A DNA stretch of 64,000 nt, from assembly GCA_963819645.1 (NCBI GenBank), contig CAWFWZ010000001.1, positions 744,001 to 808,000 on the forward strand, in the 5' to 3' direction. The stretch comes from CAVVDY01 sp963819645 (lineage in GTDB: Bacteria; Acidobacteriota; Terriglobia; Terriglobales; Acidobacteriaceae). The position numbers and the translations under genes were made by a program. Shown piece by piece: positions 51,201-62,474 of the stretch (its first letter is position 1; each line of letters starts with the position of its first letter). Below the pieces are notes generated by a model. The model was not told the DNA's origin, searched no databases, and saw only the letters and a list, made by a program, of their open reading frames with translations.

Positions 51201-52584
51201 AGTGTCCCGTCTGCTGACTTGAACTCTCGTTTGCCGCCGACGGACAAGTAGCCGGCTCAAACAGGCTCAGGTTCTCTTTCTTCCACTGCATGGCGCGATG
51301 AATGCGGTTATAGCCGCTGGGATGATCAAAGAAGATGAACTCCTCGACCGGGCCGGGCCGCATCTTGCGATACTCACCCAGGTGCAGCGCGGCGCGAGCC
51401 ATGCCGTCAGGCTGGCGGCTGGCATTCACCCCGAACCTGTCAGCTTCGGTTTCCTCCGTGCGTGTCTGAGTGTTCATAATCGGCGTGAGGATAAAGAAGA
51501 AGACGGAGGCCAGCAGGACTACCAGCGGCAGTACTGCCGGATCGCCAATATCGCGGATCTGCCACTTCTCACCCCAGCGTGCCAGGCAAAAATTGATCGA
51601 CCAGTAGAGAAATCCGAAGAAGCAGACAAAGACGATCAGCAGGAACATGAGGGTTTTCGGGATGTGGTTGAGCACATAATGGCCCATCTCGTGGCCCATG
51701 ACCGCCTGGATCTCTTCCGGCGTACCACGCCGCAGGAGGTTGTCATTGAGGGTAATGCGCATGGTATTACCGAAGCCGCTGACATTTGCGCTCATGCGCG
51801 TGGTCTGCCGCGAGGCATCCATCTCATAAACGTCACGGGCGGAAATGCCGTTCGCTCGGGCCATGCTCAAAATCGGTTGCGTGATCTTCGGATCCTGCAG
51901 CGGCGTGATTTTGTTGAAGAGCGGCTGTATATAAACAGGGCTGATCATGATGGCGAAGATGGTGAAGACCATGAACACCACGGCTCCCCAAATCCACCAG
52001 GTGCGCGGCAGCTTACGCACAATGGCGAACAGCACCACCACCAGCGCACCGCCGAGTATCAAATTAACGGCGAGACCTTTCAATTGATCGCCCAGCCATG
52101 GGCCGAAGGTCTGGTTAGCCAATCCGTACTGGTGCTCGCGAATATAGCCTTCGTAAATTGCGATCGGCGCCGTGAGCAAGGTCGTCAACACCACGTATTC
52201 AATCCAGTACAAGAACGTCTGCAGCCAGCGCCAACCAGTGATGCGCTCTGCGAGATTGCGCATTGCGGCCGACCAACGCAGGTTCAACAGCAGAAGGGCG
52301 ACAACCGCGCCGTAGAGGAAATCCCACAACTGAAGCCAGTAGCCGCCCTCGAAGTACGCGTCAGATCGCGATTGCGCCGACGCGGGCATCTCCGCGAGGT
52401 AGGCTTCGGTCGCGGCGTCGACGTCGAAGTGGTCAGACGCTTGCGCGGCCGCGGGAATGGTCGCAGGGATGTCTACCTGGCTCTGATCGAGCTTGGGCGA
52501 AGAGCCGGATTGCGCGATGGCGAAGCCGGTGAACAGAAGCAGCAGCGCGAACATCGCGATGGCAAAGCGGTAGCGAATCGTCAT
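51199..52584 (-). CDS. Membrane M48 peptidase, Ste24/CAAX-protease-like
   Basis: 461 residues from MTIRYRFAIAMFALLLLFTG (AGGAA four bases before ATG 52584). A signal-like first helix is followed by several membrane helices (WDFLYGAVVALLLLNLRWSA, YVVLTTLLTAPIAIYEGYI, LAVNLILGGALVVVLFAIV, WGAVVFMVFTIFAIMISPVY). The zinc motif HEMGHYVLNH (HExxH) is near the start of the second membrane block, and TEETEADRFGVNASRQPDG holds the third ligand. This matches the eukaryote-like Ste24 branch of M48. Bacterial members are thought to act in membrane-protein quality control. The C-terminus DHPSGYNRIHRAMQW resembles the family's DHPP..R motif. Confidence 0.92.
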   Translation of the reverse strand: MTIRYRFAIAMFALLLLFTGFAIAQSGSSPKLDQSQVDIPATIPAAAQASDHFDVDAATEAYLAEMPASAQSRSDAYFEGGYWLQLWDFLYGAVVALLLLNLRWSAAMRNLAERITGWRWLQTFLYWIEYVVLTTLLTAPIAIYEGYIREHQYGLANQTFGPWLGDQLKGLAVNLILGGALVVVLFAIVRKLPRTWWIWGAVVFMVFTIFAIMISPVYIQPLFNKITPLQDPKITQPILSMARANGISARDVYEMDASRQTTRMSANVSGFGNTMRITLNDNLLRRGTPEEIQAVMGHEMGHYVLNHIPKTLMFLLIVFVCFFGFLYWSINFCLARWGEKWQIRDIGDPAVLPLVVLLASVFFFILTPIMNTQTRTEETEADRFGVNASRQPDGMARAALHLGEYRKMRPGPVEEFIFFDHPSGYNRIHRAMQWKKENLSLFEPATCPSAANESSSQQTGH

Positions 52585-52722
52585 GTCGTTCCTGTCTTGC
52601 GAAATCAGGATGTGGGTATAAGGCACTCAAGTTTACGTTATGTGTATGCGAAAGGTTCCCCGGGGGATTGTGACGGCTGATACCTGATACCTGACGCCTT
52701 CCCCGAATGCCATAATCAAAAC

Positions 52723-53873
52723 GTGCGCATCTTCCTATCTGCGGGCGAAGCTTCGGGCGACATGTATGGAGCCTGGCTGATTGAAGCCTTGCGTCAGGAG
52801 TTGCGCCAGCGCAGCGACAGCGAGGCAGAGTTCTTTGGCGTGGGCGGCGACGCCATGCGCGAGGCCGGTTGCGACCTCGTCGTCAACGCGCACGACATCG
52901 CCGTGGTGGGGCTTGCCGAGGTCGTCCGGCACCTGCCGCGCATCTACGGGCTCTTCAACCAAGTGGTTGCCGAGATCGACCGCTGCCGTCCTGATGTCGC
53001 CGTATTGATCGATTTCCCAGACTTCAATCTGCGTCTCGCCCGCCAACTGCACAAGCGCGGCATTCCCGTCGTCTACTACGTCAGCCCACAGCTTTGGGCA
53101 TGGAGACCGTCGCGCGTCGAACTCATCCGCCGCTTTGTGCGTAAAATGCTTGTCATTTTTCCGTTTGAAGAGAAGTTTTACGCCACCCATGGAATCAATG
53201 CTGAGTTCGTCGGCCATCCGCTGGCCGACGTCGCCGCTAGCTCGACGACTCGCGAAGCGTTCTCGGCGCAATACGGCCTCGATCCGGCGAAAGCCTTGGA
53301 TCGCGCTGCTGCCGGGAAGCCGCAAGGGCGAGGTCAGCCGAATCTTCCCGACGCTGCTAGAAGCAGCACAACTTCTAGGCTCCGATTACGTTTACATAGT
53401 GCCGGTCGCGTCGACCTTGAGCGAGTCCTGGATGAAGAGTTTTCTGCCGCCTAACTTCGCGATTCAAGTTGTCTTTACCAGCGACGCCGCCGGCGACTCT
53501 GACTCATGCGCGCGTTGCGGCGGTGGCCAGCGGAACATCGACCTTGCAGGCCGCGCTGATCGGAACGCCGTTCGTCATGGTCTACCGGGTTGCGGAGTTG
53601 TCGTGGAAGTTCGGGCGTCGGCTGGTGAAGGTGGACCGATTTGCCATGCCCAATCTCATCGCCGAGCGGGATGTCGTTCCGGAGTTAGTGCAGGACGGGT
53701 TCACGGCTGAGCGAGTTGTCGCAGAGTTGAGGCGGCTGATTCCGGAGGGCAGCGAACGGAGCACCATGATCGAAGGATTTCGCGAGATTCGACACCGATT
53801 GAGCGCCGAAACGTCTAATTTGCAGGCCAGCCAGCGAGCCGCGCAGGCTGTTTTGGCCGTATTGGATTACTGA
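52723..53873 (+). CDS. lpxB: Lipid-A-disaccharide synthase (two apparent frameshifts)
   Basis: About 382 residues after repair, a normal LpxB length. Signatures: RIFLSAGEASGDMYGAWLIEAL, FFGVGGDAMREAG, AVLIDFPDFNLRLARQLHKRG, VVYYVSPQLWAWRPSRVELI, FVGHPLADV, WIALLPGSRKGEVSRIFPTLL, VASGTSTLQAALIGTPFVMVYR. It condenses UDP-2,3-diacylglucosamine with lipid X in lipid A synthesis. The start is GTG. Breaks occur at about 53292 (extra base before KPWIALLPG) and 53490 (extra base before THARVAAVASG). Lipid A genes are essential in most relatives, and the pieces fit exactly, so errors are likely. It stands alone, without lpxA/D/fabZ. Confidence 0.92.
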
Positions 53874-53948
53874 GCGTAAGCTGTGCGAAACTTTCTATGA
53901 GGATTTTCAATCATTTATAGTGACGGCAGAGCAGGAGCTATCTCCAGG

Positions 53949-56019
53949 ATGCACAGCGTAGCGCGATTCTCGATGCGCGTCGTTTCTTCCATCGCATTAC
54001 TAATGTTGCTGGCCGCGGTAGTTTCTGCCGCCGAGAAGCCACGCCTCCAGGTTAACGACTACGCCATCCAGGCCGTCGTGATCCCGCAGAACCATCAGAT
54101 CAAAGCCATCGCGCGGGTCAAGTTCACGGCGCTGGACGACATCAGCATCGCCGTCTTCACGCTGCATAACGGACTGAAGCCCACTCGCGTGCTCGGCCCA
54201 ACCGGAGAAGAACTCACCGCCGAGCGTGTCAGCCAGGACGCCACTGTGCGCATCTCGCTTCCCGGAACCCTGAGCAAGGGCAGCAGCACTAGTCTCACCT
54301 TCGAGTACGAAGGAACCCTGCAGTCGGCGGACGACAGCCCTGTGCCGGGGCTGAAGTTGGCCTATGTCGGCGATCCCGAAAGCTATCTTCTTTATGCCGG
54401 CGGATGGTTCCCCATGTCGGGTTACGGCACGAACCGTTTCACCTCGACCATCAGCGTGAGTGTGCCGGCCGGATATTCGGTCATCGGAAGTGGCAAGCAA
54501 AGTACTGGGGAATTCCCGTCGCTCGGCGAGTCGGCAGGCCCATCTGGATCCACACGAAAAGCCGCTGCTCGCGCCCAGGCAGGACAGCTCAGCTCTCCCG
54601 CGGGCAATAAGATTTACACCTTCACTTACGACAAGCCGAGCTTCCCGGGCACGATTCTGATCGGCAAGTTTGTAGCAGACCAAAAGCGACGAGGGCGGAC
54701 TGGACGTTACCGTCTATACCTCCGAGCAGAACAAGCCTTACGCTGAACAATATGCCGACTCGGCTTCCAAGGCTTTCTTCTTCTACACGTCGCAATTTGG
54801 CCCGCCCTACGCCAATAAGCTAAGTCTGGTTGAGTTGCCGAACGATACCGTGCCCTCGGCCTGGGGCCCTGAAATTGCAGCCATTGCCGCGCGCAGCTTC
54901 AATCAGAAGGTGAACTATCGCCTGGTGGCCAATACCGTTGCCCGTCAGTGGTGGGGAACCATGGTCAGTCCGGCCACGCGCAACGACTGGTGGATCGGTG
55001 ATGGTTTCGCGCGCTATTCCGAGGCGCTTTATGTCGAGCACGTAGCGGGAGAGTCGGGGTTCGAAGAAGTCACCAAGGACATGGAAGTGGGAGCGCTCGC
55101 CTACGACACGGTTCCACTCGCCCAGATCGGCAAACTCGATCCGTTCTCACCCGACTTCCAGACCATAACCAGCGATAAAGGCGCAGTCATCCTGAATATG
55201 TTGCGCTGGATCGTGGGCGACCAGGTCTTCGATAACACGATGCGCAACTTCCTGGCGCAGTACTCGGGTAAGCCGGCGACAGTTGATGACTTTCGCAAGA
55301 TTGCCGAGAAAGATTCCGGCCAGCAGCTTACCTGGTTCTTTACCCAGTGGCTCGACTCCACGGGCGCGCCCGAGTTCAAAGACAAGTACACGATTTATCG
55401 CGTGCAAAAAGGCTTCCGTGTGGTGGGAGAGATCCAGCAGGACATGGACCTGTTCCGCATGCCGGTGGAATTGAAAATCGATACCGACGGCAAAACCGAG
55501 ACTAAACGCATCGAGGTTTCGGGTTCGAATTCGGCTTACGAAGTCGATACCTTCGGCAAGCCGCGCAAGATCACCATTGATCCTGATAATCGCGTGCTGA
55601 AGAATTCGCCGGAGCTTCGGGTGCGAGCGTCGATCGTGCGCGGCCAGGCCGATGTTGAGCAGGGCGACCTGACCGAGGCACTCAAGGAATTTCAGAAGGC
55701 GCTGGACACCGACCGGAACAGCTCGCTGGCGCACTACCGCATTGCCGAAGTGTTCTTCCTGCAACACAACTACCAGGCTGCAGCGAACGCTTATCGCGAG
55801 GCGCTCAACGGTAACGGCGAGCCGCGCTGGACCGAGGTCTGGAGCCACATCCGGTTGGGAAACATCTTTGACCTGACCGGCCAACGGGAGCGCGCAACCA
55901 ACGAATACCGGCAGGCCCTGCAGACCAACGACAACACTTCCAACGCTCTCGACGAAGCCCGGAAGTACCTGCAGAGCCCATACAAGCCGCAGGGCAGTAG
56001 CGACGCCAACGGCATGTAG
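53949..56019 (+). CDS. M1-peptidase-like protein lacking the zinc motif, with TPR tail (one frameshift)
   Basis: About 690 residues after repair of one break at about 54689 (one extra C, KFVADQK then DEGGLDVTVYTSEQNK). A signal peptide (VVSSIALLMLLAAVVSAAE) and an N-terminal M1-type beta domain (QVNDYAIQAVVIPQNHQIKA, LTFEYEGTLQ) come first. The catalytic-type domain reads ANTVARQWWGTMVSPATRND, then WWIGDGFARYSEALYVEHVA. Active M1 enzymes have HExxHxW at this spot; here the His-Glu and second His are Asn-Thr and Arg, so zinc binding is lost. The C-terminus holds TPRs (GDLTEALKEFQKALDTD, HYRIAEVFFLQHNYQAAANA, RERATNEYRQAL). A periplasmic non-enzymatic binding role is inferred. Confidence 0.82.
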
Positions 56020-56240
56020 GCTGTGGCGGCATTGTCTGCCGTTCCTGGTACCTCGTGCGGCGTTGTCGATGGCGTGAAATCCGGGACGAACGCCCCGAGT
56101 CTCTGATTGGCGGGAAGCACTATTCCGTTTATCCTTTAATAACGAGCTCACAGTTCATTGCTGTGCAAGTCGGGGTTGAACTGTGTGTACCCGGCAGCCA
56201 CATACGTTCGCGGACAAGCAGACATTGACTGCAGACCAAG

Positions 56241-57467
56241 ATGGCGGCTCAGGACCGTCCTATGCATATCATTGGGGAGCGTGCCCCCTTAACGCGCGCG
56301 ATTTACCGGCCATTCTTTCCGCTCATAGTTCTTACCCTTGCTGTTGCCATCGTCACCTCGGGATGCGGGAACAAGGGTCAGGCCTCCGCGTCAGCCGGAC
56401 GCCCACCTGCACCAGTTGTTGTCGCTAGCGTCGAACAGCGAGACATTCCGCTGCAAATCACCGGTATCGGAAATGTCGAAGCCTACCAGACGGTGCAGAT
56501 CCGCTCTCAGGTTAACGGGCAAATCGAAAAGATCTTCTTCAAAGAGGGCGACGACGTTCGCCAGGGCCAGAAGCTGTTTGAACTCGACAAGCGGCCCTTT
56601 GAGGCTGACCTTGACAAGACAGTAGCCCAAACCCACCACGACGAAGCTCAGGCAGAGAACTCACGCATTCAGCGGGAGCGTTACACCGGGTTGGAAAAAG
56701 AGGGCATCGTCTCGCACGAGCAGGCGGGCCAACTCAGCGCGCAGGCGCAGGCTGACGCGTCGGCCGTTGAAGCGGATAAAGCCTCGGCCCAGGCGGCGCG
56801 AGTGCAGCTTCAGTACACCGACATCAATGCGCCGATCGATGCACGCGCCGGCGCGCTGATGATCAACCTCGGCAATCTGGTGAAGGCCAACGACACTCCA
56901 TACCTGGTGCAGCTCAACCAGATTGTCCCGATCTACGTCACCTTCTTCGTTCCGGAATCGAATCTTGCGCGCGTGCGCGAGCGCTTTGCTGGCGGGCAGC
57001 TCAAGGTTTTTGCATATCCCAAAGGACAGACTGACAACCCGGCGGTAGGCCGCCTGACTTTTATCGACAACGGTGTGGATACGACCACGGGAATGTTCAA
57101 ACTGAAAGCGACCTTTGAGAATACCGACCGCAAGTTGTGGCCGGGTCAGTTTGTCGATGTCGCGCTTGAGCTTTCGACGGAGAAGAATGCGATCGTTGTC
57201 CCCACGAGGGCCATTCAGACGGGCCAGCAGGGCGAATACGTTTACGTCGTGGCCGCTGATAACACGGCTGAGCTGCGTCCGGTGAAAACGCGAGGCGTCT
57301 TCCAGAACATGACGGTGATTGCCGACGGCCTGAATGCCGGCGAACGCGTCATCGTGAATGGTCAGTTGCGAGTGGTGCCGAAGGCCAAAGTCGTGGTGCA
57401 GAACACGGTGTCTGCAACGCAATCGAGTTCTACGAAAGCGCAGTCGGGTGAGAGGGGCGGGCTGTGA
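56241..57467 (+). CDS. RND efflux periplasmic adaptor (MdtA/HlyD type), lipoprotein
   Basis: 408 residues. A lipobox, VTSGC, puts the lipidated Cys at about 42. The biotinyl-lipoyl-like halves are GNVEAYQTVQIRSQVNGQIEKIFFKEGDDVRQGQ and TDINAPIDARAGALMINLGN, and between them lies an alpha-helical hairpin (QAENSRIQRERYTGLEKEGI..AQADASAVEADKASAQ). The membrane-proximal domain has QTGQQGEYVYVVAADNTAEL and NAGERVIVNGQLRVVPKAKV. It links the inner-membrane pump encoded next with an outer-membrane channel. Its stop overlaps the GTG start of the pump by four bases. The ATG is 56241, with a second possible start at 56262. Confidence 0.93.
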   Translation: MAAQDRPMHIIGERAPLTRAIYRPFFPLIVLTLAVAIVTSGCGNKGQASASAGRPPAPVVVASVEQRDIPLQITGIGNVEAYQTVQIRSQVNGQIEKIFFKEGDDVRQGQKLFELDKRPFEADLDKTVAQTHHDEAQAENSRIQRERYTGLEKEGIVSHEQAGQLSAQAQADASAVEADKASAQAARVQLQYTDINAPIDARAGALMINLGNLVKANDTPYLVQLNQIVPIYVTFFVPESNLARVRERFAGGQLKVFAYPKGQTDNPAVGRLTFIDNGVDTTTGMFKLKATFENTDRKLWPGQFVDVALELSTEKNAIVVPTRAIQTGQQGEYVYVVAADNTAELRPVKTRGVFQNMTVIADGLNAGERVIVNGQLRVVPKAKVVVQNTVSATQSSSTKAQSGERGGL

Positions 57468-60400
57468 GTATTTCGGCGATCTTTATCAAGCGCCCCATCA
57501 TGACCACGCTGGTCATGGCCGCCATCCTGATCTTTGGCATCTTCGCCTATCAACTCCTGCCGGTCAGCGACCTGCCCAACGTAGACTTTCCCACCATTCT
57601 GGTGAGCGCGTCAGTGCCGGGAGCCAGCCCGGATACGATGGCCTCCTCAGTCGCAACGCCGCTGGAGAAGCAGTTCTCGACCATCGCCGGCATCGACTCG
57701 ATGACGTCGACGAATTCGGTGGGCCAGACCAGCATCACCATACAGTTCAATCTGAGCCGCAGCCTCGATGGCGCGGCACTGGATGTACAGGCAGCGATTA
57801 CGGCAGCAGGCGGTTTCTTGCCGCCGCAGATGCCGACGCCTCCGACATTTCAGAAGGTGAACCCGGCTGATTCGCCGATTCTCTATCTCGCGCTAAGCTC
57901 ACCGACCATGAAGCTGTCGGATGTGGACGAAGCGGCAGAGACCACGATCGCGCAGAACATCTCGATGGTGAATGGCGTCGCGCAGGTCATGGTTTATGGA
58001 GCGCAGAAGTATGCCATGCGGGCGCAGCTTGATCCCAGTGCTCTGGCCTCGCGACAGATAGGGATTGACGAAGTCAACGCCGCGCTGCAGTCGGGCAATA
58101 CCAACCTGCCGACGGGAACGCTTTACGGAGAGAACCATACGTTCACCATTCTCTCCAACGGCCAGCGCATGAACGCGCAGCAGTTTGGCCCCATGGTGGT
58201 GGCGTATCGCAACGGCTCTCCGGTGCGGCTGAACGAGCTGGGCCGCGTCATCGACAGCGTGCAAAACGACAAGACTGCGAGCTGGTTCAATGGCAATCGC
58301 GCCATCGTGCTGGCGATTCAGAAGCAGCCGGGAACCAACACCGTCGCGGTCGTGGACAGCATCAAGAAGCTGCTGCCGAGGCTGGAGGATCATGTTCCAG
58401 CAGCCATCCAGATCGACACCCTGTATGACCGCTCGGTCTCCATTCGCGCGTCGGTCAACGACGTAAAGTTCACGCTGCTGCTCACCATCGGACTGGTCGT
58501 GATGGTGATCTTCCTGTTCCTGCGCAACATTTCCGCCACCATCATTCCTTCGCTCGCGCTGCCCATGTCCATCATCGGCACCTTCTCGGTGATGTACCTG
58601 CTGGGCTACAGCCTCGACAATCTTTCGTTGATGGCGCTGACGCTTTCGGTGGGATTCGTCGTGGACGATGCCATCGTGATGCTCGAAAACATCGTGCGCC
58701 ACATGGAGCAGGGGAAGACTCCGATGCAGGCGGCGATGGACGGAGCGGGAGAGATCGGCTTCACCATTCTTTCCATGACGCTGTCGCTGGCGGCCGTATT
58801 CATTCCACTGCTGTTCATGGGCGGGATCATCGGGCGCTTGCTGCACGAGTTTGCGGTGACCATCGGCGCCGCCATCCTGGTATCAGGATTCGTCTCGCTG
58901 AGCTTGACGCCGATGCTGTGCAGCCGCTTCCTGCGCCATCAGACGCTCGCATGGGCGGTTCTTCAACGCGGGCGAGCGCGTTTTCAACGGCGCCCTGCGA
59001 GGCTACAACGTCACCCTGAGGGCGGTACTGCGGCACAAATTCGCGACCTTGCTCGTCTCGTTCGGATTGATTGCGGCCACCGGATATCTGTTCATGGTCT
59101 CGAAGACGGGATTCATTCCCGACGAAGATCAGGGATTGGTGTTCGCGTTTACCGAAGCGCAGCAGGGAATTGCGTTTGCCGACATGTATGAGCTGCAACA
59201 GAAGGTCGCGAACGTGGTGCGTTCCGATCCCAGCGTGATGAACACCATGTCGTCGATCGGGCAACCGATCAATCAGGGGCGAATCTTCTTCCGCCTCAAG
59301 GACAAGAAAGATCGCGTCAACCAGATGAGCGCGATGGAGGTGATCCAGGAGCTGCGTCCCAAGATGTCGCAGATTCCCGGGCTCAACGTTTTTCTGCAGG
59401 TGCCTCCGACGATCCGCATTGGTGGATCGCTGACCAAGTCACAGTATCAGTACGCTCTGCAATCGCCCGATACGGCGGAGCTCTACCGGGATGCACCGAA
59501 GCTTGAGGCGGCGCTGAGAGCGCTTCCGCAGCTCCAGGACGTCACCAGCGATTTGCAGGTCAGCAATCCGCAGCTCACGGTAGAAGTGGATCACGACAAG
59601 GCGTATGCCCTGGGCCTGACGCCAGCGCAAGTCTCCGATGCGCTGTACTCCGCCTACGGCACGCGACAGATCAGCACCATCTACACGCCCAACAACGAGT
59701 ACTACGTCATCATGGAGTTGCTGCCGGAGTACCAGAACAATCCGGATAAGCTCTCGCTTCTGTATGTGCGCTCGAGCAGCGGCAAGATGATTCCGCTGGA
59801 TACGTTCGCAAAGCTGGTGCCTTCGGTGGGCCCGTTGACGGTCAACCATCTCGGGCAATTGCCGGCCGCGACGATCAGCTTCAATCTCAAGCCCGGCACG
59901 GCGTTGGGCGATGCCACCAAACTGGTGGAGCAGGAAGCTATTCGCGTCCTCCCGGCGGATATCCAAGGCACCTTCCAGGGCACGGCGCAAGCTTTTCAAA
60001 GTTCGTTTACCGGCATGGGGCTTCTGCTTTTGGGTGCTGTTCTCGTCATCTACATCATTCTGGGCATCCTGTATGAGAGCTTCATCCATCCGCTGACCAT
60101 ACTTTCCGGTCTGCCATCCGCTGGTGTCGGCGCGCTCCTGACGCTCAAGCTATTTCACCAGGAGCTGAACCTCTACTCCTTCGTGGGAATCATCATGCTG
60201 ATCGGCATCGTCAAGAAAAACGCCATCATGATGATCGACTTCGCGCTCGAGGCCGAGAGAACCGAAGGCAAGCGGCCGGAAGAAGCCATCTACGAGGGCG
60301 CGCTGGTTCGTTTCCGTCCCATCATGATGACCACCATGGCGGCGTTGATGGGAACCTTGCCCATCGCGATTGGCTTCGGCGCCGGCGCAGAGTCGCGACG

Positions 60401-60590
60401 CGGACTAGGTCTGGCGGTGGTCGGCGGCCTCGTCTTCTCGCAGATCGTTACCCTCTACATAACGCCGGTCTATTACGTGTATCTCGACAAACTGCAAACA
60501 AGTTTCCGTAGACGATCTCGTTCAGAAAAGGCCGTGCCCGCCAGTGAAGAGGAAGTAAGGGACCTGGCACTGGCGGCGCACGATCGATAG
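57464..60590 (+). CDS. RND multidrug efflux permease, HAE1/MdtBC type (one frameshift)
   Basis: About 1041 residues after repair. It starts at GTG 57464 (SISAIFIKRPIMTTLVMAAI). Typical features: SVPGASPDTMASSVATPLE, GFLPPQMPTPPTFQKVNPAD, the TM4 motif LTLSVGFVVDDAIVMLENI (proton-relay Asp pair), GYSLDNLSLMAL, and in the second half TGFIPDEDQGLVFAFTEAQQ, SFVGIIMLIGIVKKNAIMMI and PIMMTTMAALMGTLPIAIG. The break is at about 58950, after LCSRFLRHQT: one extra base, then GRFFNAGERVFNGALRGYN. It forms an operon with the adaptor. No outer-membrane factor follows on this strand; the convergent TolC-like protein might be shared. Confidence 0.93.
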
Positions 60591-60602
60591 GAGCCGAAGC
60601 GA

Positions 60603-60986
60603 TTACGTTCGGTGTAGCTCTCCCCGCACTTGCATGACACTCCAGGTAACGCTGACGGCGACCACCGGCAGCAGCCAAAAGCCATTTAGCTTTAGCGCCA
60701 GGTTCGCGCTCGAAGCTCCCAGCAGCGGCGTGTACGGCCCGAGATAGCGAAATGGGTGTTTGACGTTATTCAAACGTTGCAACAGATACAGCGTGATGAG
60801 AAAGACCAGGGTTCCGGTGAACACCGCCGAAGGATGCAGCCGCCAGGTGTCCCAAAAGACCACATCGGTTGCGAAGTAGTACACATCTTCGCAAGCCGCG
60901 ACCGCCGCACAACCAGCGAAGGCCGCGATCATGAAGGCCGTGTCGCTGTGGTCCTTCTTGTACTTCTCTCTACTCCGAGTCGTCAT
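60603..60986 (-). CDS. Small membrane protein between two RND loci
   Basis: 127 residues: MTTRSREKYKKDHSDTAFMI, then hydrophobic segments AFMIAAFAGCAAVAACEDVY, SAVFTGTLVFLITLYLLQRL and LNGFWLLPVVAVSVTWSVMQ. I do not recognise a family. Its ATG lies six bases beyond the TolC-like gene's stop on the same strand, so it is probably the last gene of the convergent RND operon. It ends 12 bases from the convergent permease stop. Confidence 0.6.
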   Translation of the reverse strand: MTTRSREKYKKDHSDTAFMIAAFAGCAAVAACEDVYYFATDVVFWDTWRLHPSAVFTGTLVFLITLYLLQRLNNVKHPFRYLGPYTPLLGASSANLALKLNGFWLLPVVAVSVTWSVMQVRGELHRT

Positions 60987-60992
60987 TTCTCT

Positions 60993-62456
60993 CTACGGCG
61001 CTGCGATCTGGAATCGGAGCACTGACTCCGCGATTTGATACTGGTATTTCGCGGCTGCGAACTGTATCTGCGCTTCGGTTTGCTGCAACTGCGCCTGGCT
61101 CAGCTCGACGATCGAACTCAGTCCCAGGCTGTAGCGTGTCTGCGAGAGGTTCAGGGCCAGGGTCGTCTGATCCACAAACTGTTGCGAAACGCCGATACGG
61201 TTATAGGCCGTAATGGAATTTAGCCATGCGGTACGAACGTCGTTGGCAATCCTGTCCTTCAAGTCGCGGAGTTGTTCAGCACTGGCCTGGGCGCGGAGTG
61301 CCGCCTCCTTCGAGCGCGCCGGGTACAGAAATCCCTGAAAGATAGGAACGTTCAGGTTCACTCCGATTGCGCCATACCAGTCGGTAAACGGCGAGATGCC
61401 AGCAATCGAGTTGCTGTAGGGCGTGCGTCCGACTACACCGAGGGCCTCAATGCTGGGAAACAGTTGGTCGCGCTGTGCCTTCTGAAACTTTTGTGCGGCT
61501 TGATATTCATAGCTCTGCGCGGCAATCTCGGGACGATTACTGAACGCCTCATCCTGCAAATGGCTGATGTCCTCTGTCGGCGCGGTAATCGCGGTGGCAG
61601 GATCGACCAGTTCGAATGGCTGTTGCGAAACGTAGCCCAGAATTTGTGAGAGGTTCGAGAGCGCGCCCTGATAGTTGTTCTGCGCATCAATCAGCAGCAG
61701 CTTCGACTGCGCCAGGTTGGCATTGGCGAAGCTGACGTCGAGCTCCGAGCGCAACTTGTTCTGGTACAGCGTCGTGATTTGATCGGATACGACCTGACGC
61801 GCGCTCACCGTTTCCTCCGCCACTTTCAGTAGCGCGAAGTTCTGCAGCGCGGTATAGAACGAGCTATCGACGGCCAGCTTGATCTCGGCAGCGGTGGCGA
61901 GGGCGTTCATGTCGGCAGCCTTGGCGCGCAACGCGGCCGTGGCCACCAGATTGTTGGTTCGGCCGAAATCCGTAATCAACTGCGACAGAGTCACACCATA
62001 GGCTGCGCGTTCGTACACCGTCGGATTGTTCAGGTTTCCGGCCGCAATGCGGGTGTCTTCTTTAGGCTTGACCGCCGTGACGCTGCCATAGACGGTCGGA
62101 TAGTAGGCCGCCCGCTCCTCCCGAGTTACCTGACGAGAAGCCAGCGACAACAGATGGTAGACCGATATTTGCGGATTGTTTTTCAGCGCCATCGCCTCAG
62201 CGTCCGGTAGCGTCAGGCGTTGCCTGGGGCCGGTGGCCGGCGATGGTATCTGCGCTTGCGCCGCCGGAGCAGCCTGCGGCAGCGGTAATTGGCCAGCCGG
62301 AGCTTGCGTCTGCCCGGCCGGCGTTTGTGGCGCTCCCGGCTGCTGCGGATAGGGCGACGTCACCGTTTGCGATGGAACGGGCGCCGTTGGCAGAGGAGCT
62401 GTTTGCGGTGACTGCGCCAACAGCAACCCAGCGGTGAGAGATCTCCAGAGCGACAA
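60993..62456 (-). CDS. TolC-family outer-membrane efflux protein
   Basis: 487 residues. The N-terminus has a short hydrophobic segment, then a Pro/Gln/Ala-rich region (about 15-75). The TolC repeats follow (RLTLPDAEAMALKNNPQISV, TLSQLITDFGRTNNLVATAA, ILGYVSQQPFELVDPATAIT, VNLNVPIFQGFLYPARSKEA, SLGLSSIVELSQAQLQQTEA). It forms the trimeric channel across the outer membrane. It immediately follows the RND permease ending at 62475 in the same frame, and no ATG precedes the domain. TTG 62456 is the best candidate start, so the true N-terminus (signal peptide) is uncertain. Confidence 0.9.
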   Translation of the reverse strand: MSLWRSLTAGLLLAQSPQTAPLPTAPVPSQTVTSPYPQQPGAPQTPAGQTQAPAGQLPLPQAAPAAQAQIPSPATGPRQRLTLPDAEAMALKNNPQISVYHLLSLASRQVTREERAAYYPTVYGSVTAVKPKEDTRIAAGNLNNPTVYERAAYGVTLSQLITDFGRTNNLVATAALRAKAADMNALATAAEIKLAVDSSFYTALQNFALLKVAEETVSARQVVSDQITTLYQNKLRSELDVSFANANLAQSKLLLIDAQNNYQGALSNLSQILGYVSQQPFELVDPATAITAPTEDISHLQDEAFSNRPEIAAQSYEYQAAQKFQKAQRDQLFPSIEALGVVGRTPYSNSIAGISPFTDWYGAIGVNLNVPIFQGFLYPARSKEAALRAQASAEQLRDLKDRIANDVRTAWLNSITAYNRIGVSQQFVDQTTLALNLSQTRYSLGLSSIVELSQAQLQQTEAQIQFAAAKYQYQIAESVLRFQIAAP

Positions 62457-62474
62457 GCCAGAGGGTGGTTCTTC

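Noticed and set aside
51298..52680. Plus-strand open frame of 460 codons opposite the Ste24-like protease
   Set aside because: Shadow frame with skewed composition. The minus-strand protein has zinc motifs and membrane helices.
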